From: Rhynchosporium graminicola
Taxonomy: Eukaryota > Ascomycota > Leotiomycetes > Helotiales > Ploettnerulaceae
DNA length: 64,000 bases
NCBI GenBank assembly: GCA_900074885.1
Contig: FJUW01000026.1
Location: 1-64,000 of the forward strand
Reading direction: 5' to 3'
Part shown: positions 13,201-26,098 of the stretch, piece after piece
Layout of the letters: every line of letters starts with the position of its first letter
Position numbering within the stretch: the stretch's first letter is position 1
Translations under genes and position numbers: made by a program
The notes under the pieces: generated by a model
What the model was told of the DNA's origin: nothing
Seen by the model: only the letters and a program-made list of their open reading frames with translations
Databases searched by the model: none

Positions 13201-14088
13201 ATAAGCCCTTTCTTTCTGCCTTATAGTTACTATATATAATATATCGATTTAAATATCGAAGACGAACTTATTATTATTACTAATTGCTTACTTATTCAAA
13301 AGGCGAATACGATCTTAAAGAAGCTATAAGATACTAGGGAATAAGTATAGATAATAATAGTAGTAGCGTAATAAGTTTAAGAAGAGATTAATAACTACTA
13401 TTACTAGTAAGCTTTAGAGTTTAAAATCAGAGATAAAGTCTAGTTAAGTTTATAGAATATTCGTATAAATCGGCCCGCGAAGAAACTCGATATAAAGTAA
13501 GCTAAGTATATAGTACTCGAAGCAGTTAGATCGTATAGCTACTGCTTAGATACGCTACCGGGAATATATAATATTTTTCATATATAGTTATTACGCTTAG
13601 CTACTACTAACTTATTACTAAGCTAAGTATAGGATAACTTATAGCTACTACTACTAGTAGTAGTAGATAAATACGAGTTCGAAGTGGAAGAATTCCTAGC
13701 GGAGAGATCCTTTTAATAAGAAGGCTAAACGAAGAAGAAATATCTCATAAAATAGATAAGTTACGTATAACTAATATAAGAACCGGAAGTAGCTCTTACT
13801 ACTATTATAATACTTAATAAGTAGGAAGAGAAGAATAGATAAGTCCTGACCTTGAAACGGAAGGAGGGTAATATAACAGGTTATATCTATTAGTATACTT
13901 AACGCCTGAGGCGTCTACGCTAGTACCTGACGTATTATTATACGTATTCTAATACTACTACTACTAGCGGCCGCAGTATTATCTTTTCTTCGAAGGGAGA
14001 CTCCTATTCCTCCCTTCCCTCCTTAGTTAATTCTCCTTATAATATAAACGAGCTTTTGCAATGCACACTTTATATTCGCCCCGTGACA
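10220..14088 (+). mobile_element. Ty3/Gypsy chromovirus D, 5' part missing
   Basis: Remainder of a second Gypsy element into which A inserted. Pol reads on the plus strand: protease region near 10,320-10,450, reverse transcriptase from about 10,900 ('FYIDYYKLNRI', then 'YINNILIY' for YVDDILIY at about 11,300-11,325), RNase H to about 12,120, integrase from about 12,250 with 'ISDRGKQFIG' near 12,960-12,985, and a chromodomain at about 13,668-13,800 ('EVEEFLAERSF', 'KKKYLIK'). The 3' LTR is 13872-14088, preceded by the purine tract GGAAGGAGGGTAAT. The 5' LTR and gag are not seen; only about 66 bases left of A can belong to it. Confidence 0.85.
13872..14088 (+). repeat. 3' LTR of chromovirus D
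   Basis: Starts TATAACAGGTT, ends CGCCCCGTGACA, 217 bp. It aligns with the reverse-strand solo LTR at 42493-42684 apart from an extra roughly 25 bases around 13,928-13,952. It contains a NotI-like GCGGCCGC shared by both copies. Confidence 0.88.
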
Positions 14089-17000
14089 ATCTAGATCCTA
14101 AAGGATCGTCTAGTTTACTAAATCTATATACTAACTAAGCTCTATAACTGAACTTAGACTAAGCTTAGCTTATAGAATGACTTAATCCTTACTCTAGTAT
14201 CTATTAATACTACTAGCTTATTTAAAATATTAATCAGAGAGTATAACTAGTTCTCTTAGATGATAGATAATATAATATAGTAAACGTAGATATAATACGT
14301 AAGGATTAAAGTAGAGCTTATAAAAAAGCTAGAGGTATAGAAAGTTACCGAGGAACGCTAAACTTAATTAAAACTAATAGCTATCTAATCTAATAATACT
14401 TCGGAAATCCGAGAGAAACTCGATAAGTAGATAAAGTAAGGAGTATAATATAAGCTAACTATAATATACGAAAGCTTATACTAGAATAAGATAACTAAAT
14501 AAAGTATCTAATAAGCTAAGATAAATTATCGCGCTTTACTAAAAGATACTAACTTATTACTAGAATTCTAGGATCTCGCTATCGAGTTAGATATATACCT
14601 GCGGAATAAGATAAGCAGAGGACTACTTATTATTAGTATTTGTATATCGTCCTATAAGGCTTACTTCGGAAAGAAACTAGACTTAGATTATATTTATATC
14701 TTTAGAAATATTTACTTCTTCTATATAAGCTCGAAGTTATAGCTTACTAATACGAAGAGTAAGAAGTTAATAGACTATAGCTAAGATTATATATTCGTTA
14801 AGTATATTAATTAGATAATAAAGTAATAGATAGTCTATATACCGGACCTAAGTTATATTATTATCTTATCTATTATCGAATTCGACGAATTCCGTATAAA
14901 AGAAGAGCTATCCCTAAAGCTTCGTATCTTTAGTAAACCCTAAAGTATACTACTTGATAATAATAATAATATAATACTAAGCTAACTTCTTCTCTTACTT
15001 AGTATAAGTATATTAAGTACGCTTATAGATCGCTAACCGATCGGATAACTAAAGGCTAAATCTTCTATCTCTCTTATCTACGAACTCCTTAAGGTTTAGA
15101 ATAACTTTAAGATTATTCTCTCTTTTACTAAGCCTACTATTACTATTATTAAGCTGAAACTATTATCTCCTCTAGCTATAACTATCGAAGACGCGGATAA
15201 TAACAAGAATATATCGCTAGTAGAAGTTACGCTTAAACAAGTACTTATAATTCCTGAAGTTATTACTTTAAAGAGAGCTCGAGATCTAAAAAAGGATATT
15301 AGTATTTCTGAAGAGCGTGAATCTAAGCGAGTTCGAGCTCTAATCGTATAAAGGATCTATGAACTCGAACTATAGTAAAGTTATAATAAGGATTATATAT
15401 TTCTTATTACTAAAGGGGCTATAATAATCTCTATTTTTAAGATATATAATAAAGTAGTTAATAACCCGGACTATAGCTCTAAATAGAGTAAGGCGATTTA
15501 AGAGAAGATAAGTTCACTTATTACCAATAGAACTTAGACTAAAGAGCTTACCTTATAAGGCGTGAATCTAGTTTCTACTAAATAAGTTTTTATAATTAAG
15601 ATATATATAGATAGTATCTTAGAGCGATATAGAGTATAGCTTATAGCTAGAGGCTTCTTCTAATAGTACAGAGAAGACTACTTCGATACTTTCGCTTTAA
15701 TAGTTCGGATAGATACGCTTCGTATCTTTATAGCTATAGTAGCTACTAAGGACCTTGAATATAAATAGTATAATATTAAGAATATATTTACTAAAGCTAG
15801 TATAAAAGAGATAATTTTTTATTTAAGCTAGATAGTATCCTTATACGAGCTAGCTACTCTCTTCGTGTTCTTTATAGTCTTTATAGACTTAAGTAATCTG
15901 CTCGCGATTAGAACTTATTATATAAATCCTATCTCTTAGAAATTAGTTTCATTTCAAGCTTAGCTAATCTCTACTTATTTACTTATACCGAGTAAAGGAT
16001 TAAATTATTACTTTATATTAATAATATTACTATTATTACTAAGATTATTAATTATCTCGATTAGTTCTTTATTATAATATGAAAGCGATTTAATATTAAG
16101 GATCTAGAGGGAATTCAGAAGATCCCAGGTATTCGTATTATAAGGACTTATACTACTCGAGAGCTTTAGCTAGATTAAGAGTAGTATGTTAATAAGATTC
16201 TAGAATAGATAAGACTTCTAATATATATTTCTAACTTTATACTAAAATGTATTCTAATCGAGGGAAAGTACGAGAAGTTAGAGCTTATAATAGAAAAGAA
16301 ACCTTATAATAACTTAAAGGAGTACTAATAAGATATTAGATCGATTATATATATAATAGTATATATAAGGCCAGATATCTTATTCGTTATAGGATAGCTT
16401 AGCTAGAACATGAAGGACCTAATAATATAGCACGAGAAAGTGATTAAGTAACTTAGATAGTAATTTCGATTGATAATCACGCAGAAGATTAAGTATAGAC
16501 TAACTAAGTATATAAGCGTAAGGCTTAAGATATATACTAATTCCGACTAGGCAAATATAAAGGGATAGAAGAGTATATCTAGGAGTATAATAACGCTATA
16601 TAATAGATCTATCTCGTAGGAAAGTCGAAAGCAGAAATCATTAGTTACTATAAGTACTAAAGCTAAATATATATCGATAGTATTAAACTATAAGTAAGGA
16701 CTCTAGATTACTTAAGTTCTAAAAGATATAGGATTCGCAAAGCATATTAATAAAGATAAGAACTATATTAACCTTAGAGCTAATAATATAAGAGTAATTA
16801 TACTTACGAAGAATCTATACTTATATAAACGTTCAAAATATATCGATATTTACTATTACTTTATCTGCGATCTTATTAAAAAGAAAAAGCTATCGATTAC
16901 CTTTATCCTAACTAATAAGATAGTTACTAATAAGTTTACGAAGCCTTTAGAAACTATTACTAAGTTCGATACGTTTAAGAGTATACTAGGGTTATAAGAG

Positions 17001-17095
17001 GATATAGGAGTTTAAAAGCACTAGAAGCGAGACTAATAAAATATACTTGTTTATTATTTCTACTTATAATTAGAGTAAAGTCTAAGTAAGAGTAT
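14089..17095 (+). pseudogene. Ty1/Copia element E, integrase to RNase H, RIP-degenerated
   Basis: Plus-strand decayed pol in Copia order. The integrase C-terminal part is clear at 14,575-14,930 ('SYKAYFGKKLDLDYIYIF' equals the usual PYEAYFGKKPDL..I.VFG). Reverse transcriptase runs from about 15,540 ('GVNLVSTKQVF'-like, 'YRVRLVARGFF'-like with RIP changes) to the catalytic 'LYINNIT' (for LYVDDIT) near 16,010-16,035. RNase H shows 'RKQKSLVTISTKAKYIS' near 16,625-16,678 and ends with 'KRSKYIDIYYYFICDL' near 16,825-16,880. Gag and the integrase N-terminus are missing, cut off by element D. The element's LTR probably continues at 17640. Confidence 0.85.
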
Positions 17096-17634
17096 TGTAA
17101 TAGGCACGTGATAGTCGGTTGTATATATACGGTGTTAGGCGTGTTCAGCGTGCGCTGAATATTATGATCTTTTAGTTCAGATAGCGTAGTTAGTATAAGC
17201 CTAACCTTAACCCTGTTATAGAATATTCAGCGCATCCGGTCTTCTAGTAGAGTACCTCTAAGTATAGCTGACGTAGGCGCCCTTAAGCGAGAAGCTAGAT
17301 AAGTAAAGCTAAGCGAGCGAGCGTAGTATAATATATTTAAACTACTTACGTTAAGCTGATAAGAAGTAATAATATCGATTATGAGATCTCTTGCGTTAGT
17401 ATATACGTTATAACCCTTAGGTGCTTAACGTAGTATATTAGCCGGGCGAGTCACGGCAATTCTTCGGCCTAAAAGCGCTCGAGGACGAGCTTACTAAGAG
17501 GGGAGATATTATAATAGGCACGTGATAGTCAGTTGTATATATATAGTGTTAGGCGTGTTCAGCGTGCGCTGAATATTATAATCTTTTAGTCTAGATAGCA
17601 TAGTTGATATAAGCCTGACCTTAACCCCGTTATA
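17096..17634 (+). mobile_element. TRIM (terminal-repeat retrotransposon in miniature), 539 bp
   Basis: Two 125-bp LTRs (17096-17220 and 17510-17634), both TGTAATAGGCACG-like at the start and GTTATA at the end, enclose 289 bp. A 5-bp target duplication AGTAT is exact (17091-17095, 17635-17639). The interior ends in a Gypsy/Copia-like CTCGAGGACGAGCTT stretch and the polypurine tract AAGAGGGGAGATAT. There is no coding capacity. TG and CA are well retained, so it largely escaped RIP. It sits at the 3' end of Copia E. A solo LTR of the same family is at 29686-29808. Confidence 0.92.
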
Positions 17635-17639
17635 AGTAT

Positions 17640-17877
17640 TAAGAAGTAAGTATAGCTATTACTCTAATTAGTTATCATATGACCGAGCTACTTAGTTAGT
17701 CAGGTAGTATATAAATAGCTTTAGGGTAGAAAGGGGAAACCTCTCTAACTCTTACTAATATAACGTCTTTACCTCCATATGCTTCAGTAATTGATCTCTG
17801 CCTTTCGATAGAACCCTCCTCTTCTTATCTATAATAATTACTTAATCTATAAGTAGTACTCTTTAATAGCTTATAAT
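17640..17877 (+). repeat. Probable LTR of Copia E
   Basis: Follows the TRIM target duplication and should have been contiguous with Copia E. It has promoter-like CATATGAC and TATATAAATAGC sequence and keeps some CA/TG. A segment of about 52 bp (CTCTTCTTATCTATAATA onward, 17,819-17,868) recurs at 18,452-18,503. No second LTR is available to fix its limits. Confidence 0.45.
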
Positions 17878-18758
17878 TATAATAATATAAGACTTAAGGC
17901 GATATACGAGCAGGGATAAAACAGATAGAGAGGCTAAGAGCTATCTTATATAGTCTACTACTAAGAAAATAAGAAGACAAGAAGAGAAGGAGAAGAGAAA
18001 TAGAGTATAAGACCCCTTATATATATATGCTAGTACTAGTCTGATATTATACTAAGTCGGCCGCTGACTATACTAAGATACCTAGGAACTCGGGTCCCGG
18101 TCTCTATCCTTCTACTTATATAACCTTTAAGTAAGCTATAATAAATATTATATTACCCTCTTTCTTAAGAAGAGCTTAACCCTAATCTCGGAAGACGTTT
18201 TACTTAGCGTTAGAAACTAGTCTTTATAGTAATTATTTTCATCGAAGTTCGCGTAATAAGTACTAGCGGTTCTTTAATAATTACATTTCCTTTGATAGTA
18301 ATTAACTAGTTATATTATGGTAATCGTATTATATTAGTTATAGCTTCTAAATCAAGTAGTAATTTATATTTACTTTATCTATCTATAGCAAGAGGCGAGT
18401 TTAAATAGAGCGTAAGATATATAAAGGAAGAGGTTTATTAATATTAGAACTCTCCTCTTCTTATCTATAATAGCTACTTAATCTATAAGTAGCACTTCTC
18501 AATAGGTTTCTATATTGTTTACTTAAGTAGTTAGCTTTACTGACTATTATAATAGTACTACTATGATCTTATATACTAATTAACCTCAAAATAATAATTA
18601 TATTACTAGTAAGTTATATCTTTTCTTAGAGTTAGAGATAGTAATAGAGTAAGATAAAAGGGTCTAACGGAGCCGTAATGCTAATACTTATAGTACTTTT
18701 ACTAGTTCCAGCTGATACGCTTTCAGTAGCGTATCGCGTATATTACTTGCGTTATATT
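17878..18758 (-). mobile_element. Reverse fragment of Gypsy C: 3' LTR and adjacent interior
   Basis: The first 275 bases (17878-18152) are the reverse complement of the Gypsy C LTR (43623-43890 and 52423-52690). Beyond, 18153-18447 matches the reverse complement of the C interior just left of its 3' LTR (52130-52422). The stretch 18,670-18,755 matches, reverse-complemented, the beginning of the antisense frame of Gypsy C (about 51,850-51,930). It is cut off where another Gypsy C copy begins at 18759, giving a head-to-head junction. Confidence 0.75.
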
Positions 18759-21047
18759 TATGACGATAGTTTACCTGAAGGTCATATGAGAAGAAGGATA
18801 GATACCGGGACCTAAGATCCTAAGTATCCCGGAATAACTAGTAGCCGACTCGGTATAATATCGGATTAGTACTAGTATATATATATAAGATACTTTATAC
18901 TCTATCTCTCTTCTTCTTTATTCCTTATCTTCTTATTTCCTTATATAAGATCGCTCTTAACCTTCTTACTTATTTTATCTTTACTTATATACTATCTGAA
19001 GTATTATATTATTATATTAAATAAGAAGATTAAGATAGCTAGAGATAGCTTAATATACTATCTTACTAACTAAGTTAGTTATTTAATAACTACTTATATA
19101 TAGCTAATATTCTAGATATCTCTTAGATAGCTATAAATCAGGGTTTAATTTAGCTTATTATAAATAGTATAATAGAAGAAGTCTTCGCTAATACTCCTTT
19201 AATAACTCCCTTAGTATAAAGGAACTATAGATAGATTTTGAAGAGAGTATAATAATATCCCGGAACTTTAACTTCTATATATTACTACTAAAATAGCTCT
19301 AATATACCCCTTTTTAAGCTACTATTATAGCTCTAAACTAAAAACCTAAAGAACTCTCTAGTTCTAGAGGAACCTGACTTAATCCTTCCTACTCTCCCTC
19401 TGAACTTAATCTATTATACCCTTTCTTATTATAAACGTCTTCTATACTAGAGAACGTTAATACCTTATTAAAGAAGTACTAACTAAAAGAGAAAGGAAAA
19501 TAAAAGCGAAACTTAATAGGAGTTCGATCGCTAAGTACTCTTATTATTCCTATAGATAACTCGAATCTGCTCTATTTTATCTTATAATAATTAGCAGAAT
19601 AAGAAGTAAAGAATAACTCTCTAGAAAATACTATAGATAAATAATCTCTATATAAGATAAGTTCTTCTTAGATATTCCTTACTTATCTTTAACTCTTTAA
19701 CTAGAGCTAATACTATAATCTCCGTATACTCTAGAGAACTAAGGTATTACCCCGGAGTTTAATAACCTAGAAAACTCTATTCTAATACGTACTACTAAGG
19801 GAGAAGATACTACTCCTAATAAACTATCGCTTTCTTTTAGCGCCGAATTAGTAGAGTCACGCCTTAAGAAGAAGTCTTATCTTACTAAAAAGATTCTACT
19901 TCTAGATAATAGATCAGACCTTACTTTCTTCTAGTAGAGAGTATTAATATAAGACTAACTAGCTATAAAAGCTAACTATTATCCTATAGACCTCTCTTAG
20001 CGCGTTCTTATATAAGGACTAGTTACTAGACTAGCTAAGGATTATCTTACTTCTTAGTATCTTATTAATAAGTTTAAGACTAGTAATAAAATAATCTTCT
20101 TATTATAAGAGAACTTTCTTACTAGTCTAAAAGAAGATAACTATTATAATACTTTCTATTACTTGAAATATAATAACTTAGCTACGCTCGCGAGACTTTC
20201 GCTAAGTTCTATAGTCGATTTTAAAGCGCTATTATCTAAGGAAAAGTTAAAAAGAAAGAGTAGTTCTTCTATATATAAGATAAGATTATATTATCCTTAT
20301 ACGCTTTAACTCTTATTATTAAACTAATATAGAATAAGGATTACGCTTCTCTAGTCAGATTACTACTTTCTTTTAATATCGAATATCGCTAAAACTCGAA
20401 GCGTATCTATCTAGAGAAAGCTATTACCTAGGTATAATACTATATATAAGCTTACTATTACTATTACTTCTTCTTCTAGTACTACTTCTTACTAGTTCCT
20501 AAGCTCAGGCCCTCGATAAAATACTCCTGCACTATACGTATATACCTCTACCCTAGTACGAGCTAGTACTTCTTCTGTATTATACTCACTAAAACGCTCT
20601 ACTACCTCGACTAGAGACCCTCTTAGATACTATAGTTATAGATAACTTAGCTATATTAAACCGGATTACCTGAACCTGCCTAAGGTATAATTAATCGACG
20701 AATTTCCAGAAGAGAAAGGAGCGACTAAAAAGGCAGTAGAAGATAACTTTCTATATCTGAACTAATATAGAAGAGAAATAATAAGGCTTAGATAAAAACT
20801 CTTTCTTAAATCTATATAAGTATAATCTCTCTAATCTCGACCTTAACTCCTTAATAAGAAGTAAGTAATTCATGTATCTAACTATAATTAGTATAAATAG
20901 ACTAGGAGTCTCTATAAATAGCTTAATTAATACTAAAGTAAATAGATATCGATTTTTATTAAACTCTTATAATATGATTATCAGGGGCCCTTAGTATTAA
21001 AATCGAGCTACTACTCTATTCTATTCTAATATATAGTTTCTAATCTT
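18759..21047 (+). mobile_element. 5' part of a Gypsy C copy: LTR plus gag
   Basis: LTR 18759-19016 (258 bp) followed by the same post-LTR sequence as the full copy at 43623 (TTAAATAAGAAGATTAAG). The gag frame runs to about 20,900; the CCHC knuckle is recognisable at about 20,625-20,670 with Cys read as Tyr, and a protease start follows. Homology to the full copy breaks at about 21,047, where reverse-strand Copia F begins, so pol is missing. Confidence 0.82.
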
Positions 21048-24000
21048 ACTCTCTCTTAAAATACTTTAATTAACTTCTTTAAAGCTTAGTTTAAGTTCTT
21101 AATAGGATTAAGTTAAGGAAGTAATATAATTAAGTAATTTCTATCTATTTAATTAAACTTATATATAATCTTTTAATATATTAATTATATATAAGTAAGA
21201 TAGTTTTAAGATTTCTATTATAAAGTACTCTAATACTAAGAAATTACTTAATATTACTTAGAATATATATATTATATTTCGTATTTAGATAATCGATAAA
21301 GCTCTGCTCGAGCTTCTTATTACTATTATAAAAGAGTACTTATATATTACTTATATAGAATTAATAATCTCTATCTATAAATATATAAAACTCCTCTAGA
21401 TATAGAAATAGCTTAAGTTTAGTTAAAGTATTAGCTATATATCTATATTATAAGTATAAAGAATCTCTTCTTCTATAGAGAGCGCGATTAACTCTAATTA
21501 CCTTTCTGGAATTAGATCTTCTAGAAAGAAAGAAGTAGTATACTCTTTCTCCTTTAATATCCCTTAAAGTATGATTAATAAATATATTAATAATATTAAA
21601 GTACTTAATCTCTAGATCGAAGTATACTATAAGAGCTATTACTATTCGGAATGATTTTGTATTAAGCGTACTAATATAAGTTAAGATAATTATTACTTCG
21701 CTTTAAAGATCTTCTCTAATTAGAATTTGAGAGTAATATCTTTTAATATATATATCTTTATTAAGTTTATACTTAAGAACTTATATTAGAGGAATAAGTA
21801 TTTATATTATATACTAATCTTATATCTTAGATTCTTAGTAGCTTTATTTCTTTATATTTCTTATCTCTAGATCTATATCTTTAGAAAACTAAGCTTTTAT
21901 TAAATAGTTCTTAAGATTATTAAATATCTTTAGTTCTAGTAAGAGATTTATTATCTTAGTTCTTAGAAGTTTAAGCTTTTTATTAATATTTAATAATTAA
22001 GCTTCTAAAGTAATAGCTATTATTAAGTTATTTAGTTTAAGTATCTAGAGTATTTCAAAGGATACTAAAATTACTTTATATATTATTCTTAGGTCTATAT
22101 TACTTTTCATTATATTTATATATTAATTAGATATAATTATAGAGATTTAAAGATCTTTTTATATCTTAAGATCGTTTTAGGGTTTCTTATAAGAGAGATC
22201 GCTCTTAACTTGAGTAACTTAGGTTTCTCTACTTTTAATAGGAGTTCTCTATATATCTAGAGCTTATTATAATACTTAGTATTTAAAATACTAAAGTACT
22301 ATTTACTTTCTTTAGATACTTAGGCTTCTTTATAACTTTCTTCTTAGCTTTTAAAAGCTTCTTTATATAATTTAAGCTTTAAACTTCTAATAATCTCTTA
22401 TTAGAGTTATTAGAAGATTTAATCGAATCTGATTCTATATCTGACTTATTAGTCGAATAATTAAGAATTACTTAGTACTCTTCTAGCGGAAGTTTATATA
22501 AGATTCGTACCTCGATCTTAGATAATCGAAGTATTATTAATATAAGTATTTTTTTAGTAAACTAATTAGAAGATATAAATACTTCTTTAATAACTTAATT
22601 ATTTAAAGAATAAGTATATTACTTATTCTTAATTTATATATTCCTTTCGTAATCTATAAGTAGTATTTCCTTACTTATAGCTAGCTTCTTTAAGCTCTAT
22701 ACTATACTTATTATAAGCTCTAGGGTTAATATATAATCGCCTTATCTTATTATCTTTTTATTATATATATCTACTTATAAAGTAGCTTCCGAGGTCTAAA
22801 GGCTAGTGAAACTAGACTGATTTCTAGAAGTATTATTAATTCCTTTTACCACTATATTCTAACTCTCTCGAGTATCGCAAGCTTCTACGAAATAAACTAA
22901 GGGATTAAGGAGATCTTCTAATCTTCCTTTATTTAACCTGATCTCTAAAGAGACTTCTTTAGGGATATCTTCTGAAATACTATTAAAGATCTTAATTTAA
23001 ATAAGTTATATTTTAGTTTTCTTAATAAGGTTATAGATTATTTAAACTTCTTCTTTTATAGTTATAATTTTTTTCTTTAGAGAAGAAATATAGAATTTAT
23101 TTTTATTAAAATATATATTCCGCGAAATAATAATTATTTAGAGTATAGGAACTTAGATCTTATAGATATTAAAAGCTACATAGCTTACTAAATACTTAAT
23201 TTAAGCTCTCGCTGAAATTTTAAATACTTAATTTTCTTATCCTTTTATCTTTTCTTTAATCAATAAGTATATTTTATATTTATATATATAAATTAAGCTC
23301 TAATTTAGTCTGAAATCTATAATTAAGTATATAATAATAACTAGATCGTAGAATCGGAAATAGTTATAAAACTATATATTATTCTCCTTAAGAAGTAATC
23401 ACTAATTATTCTCTCTCTTAAGTAATCTATTAAATAGATAAGTAATAGCTAAAGTATACTTAAGACTTAGGAAATCTAAGAGATTAGCTAATAATTATAT
23501 ATAGATTCCTTTAGTTATTATTTCTGATCTTACTCTTTTAATTCTATTATTTAGCATATATATATAAGCTAGTAGGAGCTCGATTTTAATTCCGAGCTTT
23601 AAATACTACTTCTAATAATATATAAATCCTTGAATTATTATAACTACTTTCTCTTAATTATATTTAAATCTAAAGATAGTAAGGCTAAATTACCTTCTTA
23701 CTTAAGCTTTAAAAGCTTCGAGATACTTAAAGATTTTATTATATTCCTTAGTTCTTAAAGTAAAAGTAATAATTAATCTATTATACTTATATTTAATTAG
23801 AAGTAACTATAATCTCCCTTAGTATATTAGAAAGTCGAATAGATCTTATATTATCCTCTAAAATAGATAAGGAGATTTCGTTTCCGGTAGCTATTTAAAG
23901 ATTACTTATAAAGTATATATAACTATATAATACTTGTATTTATACTTTCTTACTTCTTTAGTAATTACTATTCCTTAGGCGTAGCTTATAAGCTTCCTAA

Positions 24001-25690
24001 GAGTATCTAATATAAGATAACTAGCTCTTAGATACTCTATCTTCTTGGAATTCTTTCTATTAATTACTCTTTAAGATAATTTAATAATAGATCTTTTAAT
24101 AAGTAGATCTAAAGATAAGTATACTTATATAAGATAGATTATTATACTTATTATACTTAAAAGAGAAAGTTTTTATAAAGATAACTAGTTTAAATAAGCT
24201 TTATATTTAAAGGATATTAAATTCTATTTTTATTTAAGCTTCTAAATAATTAAATAAAATATCTATAAGATTCTTTTTTATTATAAGATATAATCTAATT
24301 TATAATACTAGATCTCTAAATCTAATAATCGAGCTTCTAAGATAATATTAATATAAAAACTATCTATTATTATAATATTATAAAGCTAAAGATTAAGTTC
24401 TTTCTATTTAGTTCTAAAAAGATCTTTTTTATTAGCTAAGTTCTATACTTATTAATAAGGATTTAGAAAGTTCTATTTTTTATATAATTATTAATTCTTA
24501 AATTAATAAAAGATCCTTTAACTAAAAGATTATAATTATTAATTAAGTTAATAGCTCTATAGTTATTAAAAAGAGTAAATTAAGAAAGAGAATAAGCTTT
24601 ACCCTTAATTAGATAGATCCTTAGTAATTCTATAAGCTTCTAATTATTATTTAGAAAGAGTATTATAACTAGTTCTATCTTCTTTCTATCTTACTTTATA
24701 TTCTTAACTAAGATATTCCTTAGAAAGCTTAACTTATATTTAGAATCTCTTAATACTTTAATAAGGAGATTATAAGTTACTTAGGAGATTAGTCGATTTA
24801 ATCTAAAGCTAGTCTAGAAGTCTTTCTATTTACTAGAGATAAAACTTTAGTATATTACTAAAGTTACTTCAGGATCCTAAGCTTTAAATACGATTAGATT
24901 ACTATTTTTATTAGTAGTATAGACTTATCTATATATAGTAAGCTATAATTTAATATAATCTATTAGCTTATAGAGATAAATTTTATCTCTTATATATAGA
25001 TAAGAGTACTTAATATATTCTAATCTACTAGTAGTAATATAAGATAAGCTAATATTAGTACTAACTCGAGATTTAAGTATTAAGAAAATACTTTAACTTT
25101 TCCTTATATTACTTTAAAACTCCTAATATATATAATTAACTTAACTTATATAGAATTCCTTAGTAAGCTCCTTAAGAGTATATAATAAGAGTCTTCTATA
25201 TAGTTTAGCTTTTTTATATTTAATTAGAAAGTTATTTACTTAGAGATAATCGAAAGATTTAACTATATTTAAGAAGTCTTTAATTCTAAGAGATCTTTCG
25301 ATATCCGGGCTTTATAAAGTATATAATCTTTAATTAGAGATTAAAGTTTAATAATCTAAGCTTAAGAGTTTAAATTATTATCTTTTCTTTTATTTCTAAT
25401 AGATACTCTTATAATAAGATAAAGCTTATAAGCTTTCTATATACTAGATTAAATAATTATATTAGTTTAATAGAGCTCTTATCTTAAAGCTCTTAGAAAG
25501 TATTAAAAGTTTACTCTCTTTTTAGTTAGTAATCTCTTAATCGCTAGAGCTAAGTAAGTTAATAATATAATATTCTCTACTTATATATAGATCTTAGTAT
25601 AAGTAAGAGCCTTTAAGCTATAAGTAGCGAGATCGAATATAAATTACTTATTTTTAGTCTCTACTTTAGATATTCGAAATATTATAATAT
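21048..25690 (-). mobile_element. Copia F, reverse-strand copy
   Basis: Very AT-rich, RIP-saturated. 21,048-21,480 is the reverse complement of 27,160-27,600 (reverse transcriptase region), and 25,205-25,680 is the reverse complement of about 26,690-27,155. The roughly 3.7 kb between these two matches is absent from the forward copy. Decayed minus-strand frames with Copia-like content are visible around 21,500-22,500. The left end abuts the broken Gypsy C gag and the right end the tandem duplication; no clean LTR pair or target duplication was found. Confidence 0.6.
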
Positions 25691-25714
25691 TATATACTTT
25701 TATCTATTATTCAC

Positions 25715-25906
25715 TTTCATTAATTATATTATATCTAATTACCTATATAGTCTAGTATATACTTATGTAATCTCCTTATATATTTAAAGTAAGCTTTCTC
25801 TCTTCTTTCTAAAGAGATAATACTCTTTATACTTAATATTTAGAGATTATTTTAATTCTTTATCTTCTAATATCTTAGAAGTAAACTTTTACTACTAATA
25901 AAGCTT
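25715..25906. repeat. Tandem duplication, unit 1 (192 bp)
   Basis: Base-for-base the same as 25907-26098 by eye, from TTTCATTAATTATATT through AATAAAGCTT. A third, diverged copy is at about 30,529-30,720, suggesting the unit lies inside a Copia F LTR. Exact identity of two adjacent copies in RIP-mutated DNA implies duplication after mutation, or an assembly artefact. Confidence 0.9.
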
Positions 25907-26098
25907 TTTCATTAATTATATTATATCTAATTACCTATATAGTCTAGTATATACTTATGTAATCTCCTTATATATTTAAAGTAAGCTTTCTCTCTTCTTT
26001 CTAAAGAGATAATACTCTTTATACTTAATATTTAGAGATTATTTTAATTCTTTATCTTCTAATATCTTAGAAGTAAACTTTTACTACTAATAAAGCTT
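25907..26098. repeat. Tandem duplication, unit 2 (192 bp)
   Basis: Second unit of the exact direct repeat. Its right flank (GCTTACTTTATTTTTATATTATA) resembles the flank of the diverged copy near 30,720, so this unit is probably the ancestral one and unit 1 the added copy. Confidence 0.9.

Noticed and set aside
17819..18503. About 52-bp direct repeat at 17,819-17,868 and 18,452-18,503 as a long target duplication
   Set aside because: One copy appears to lie in the Copia E LTR and the other in Gypsy C interior; the length and context do not fit an integration duplication.
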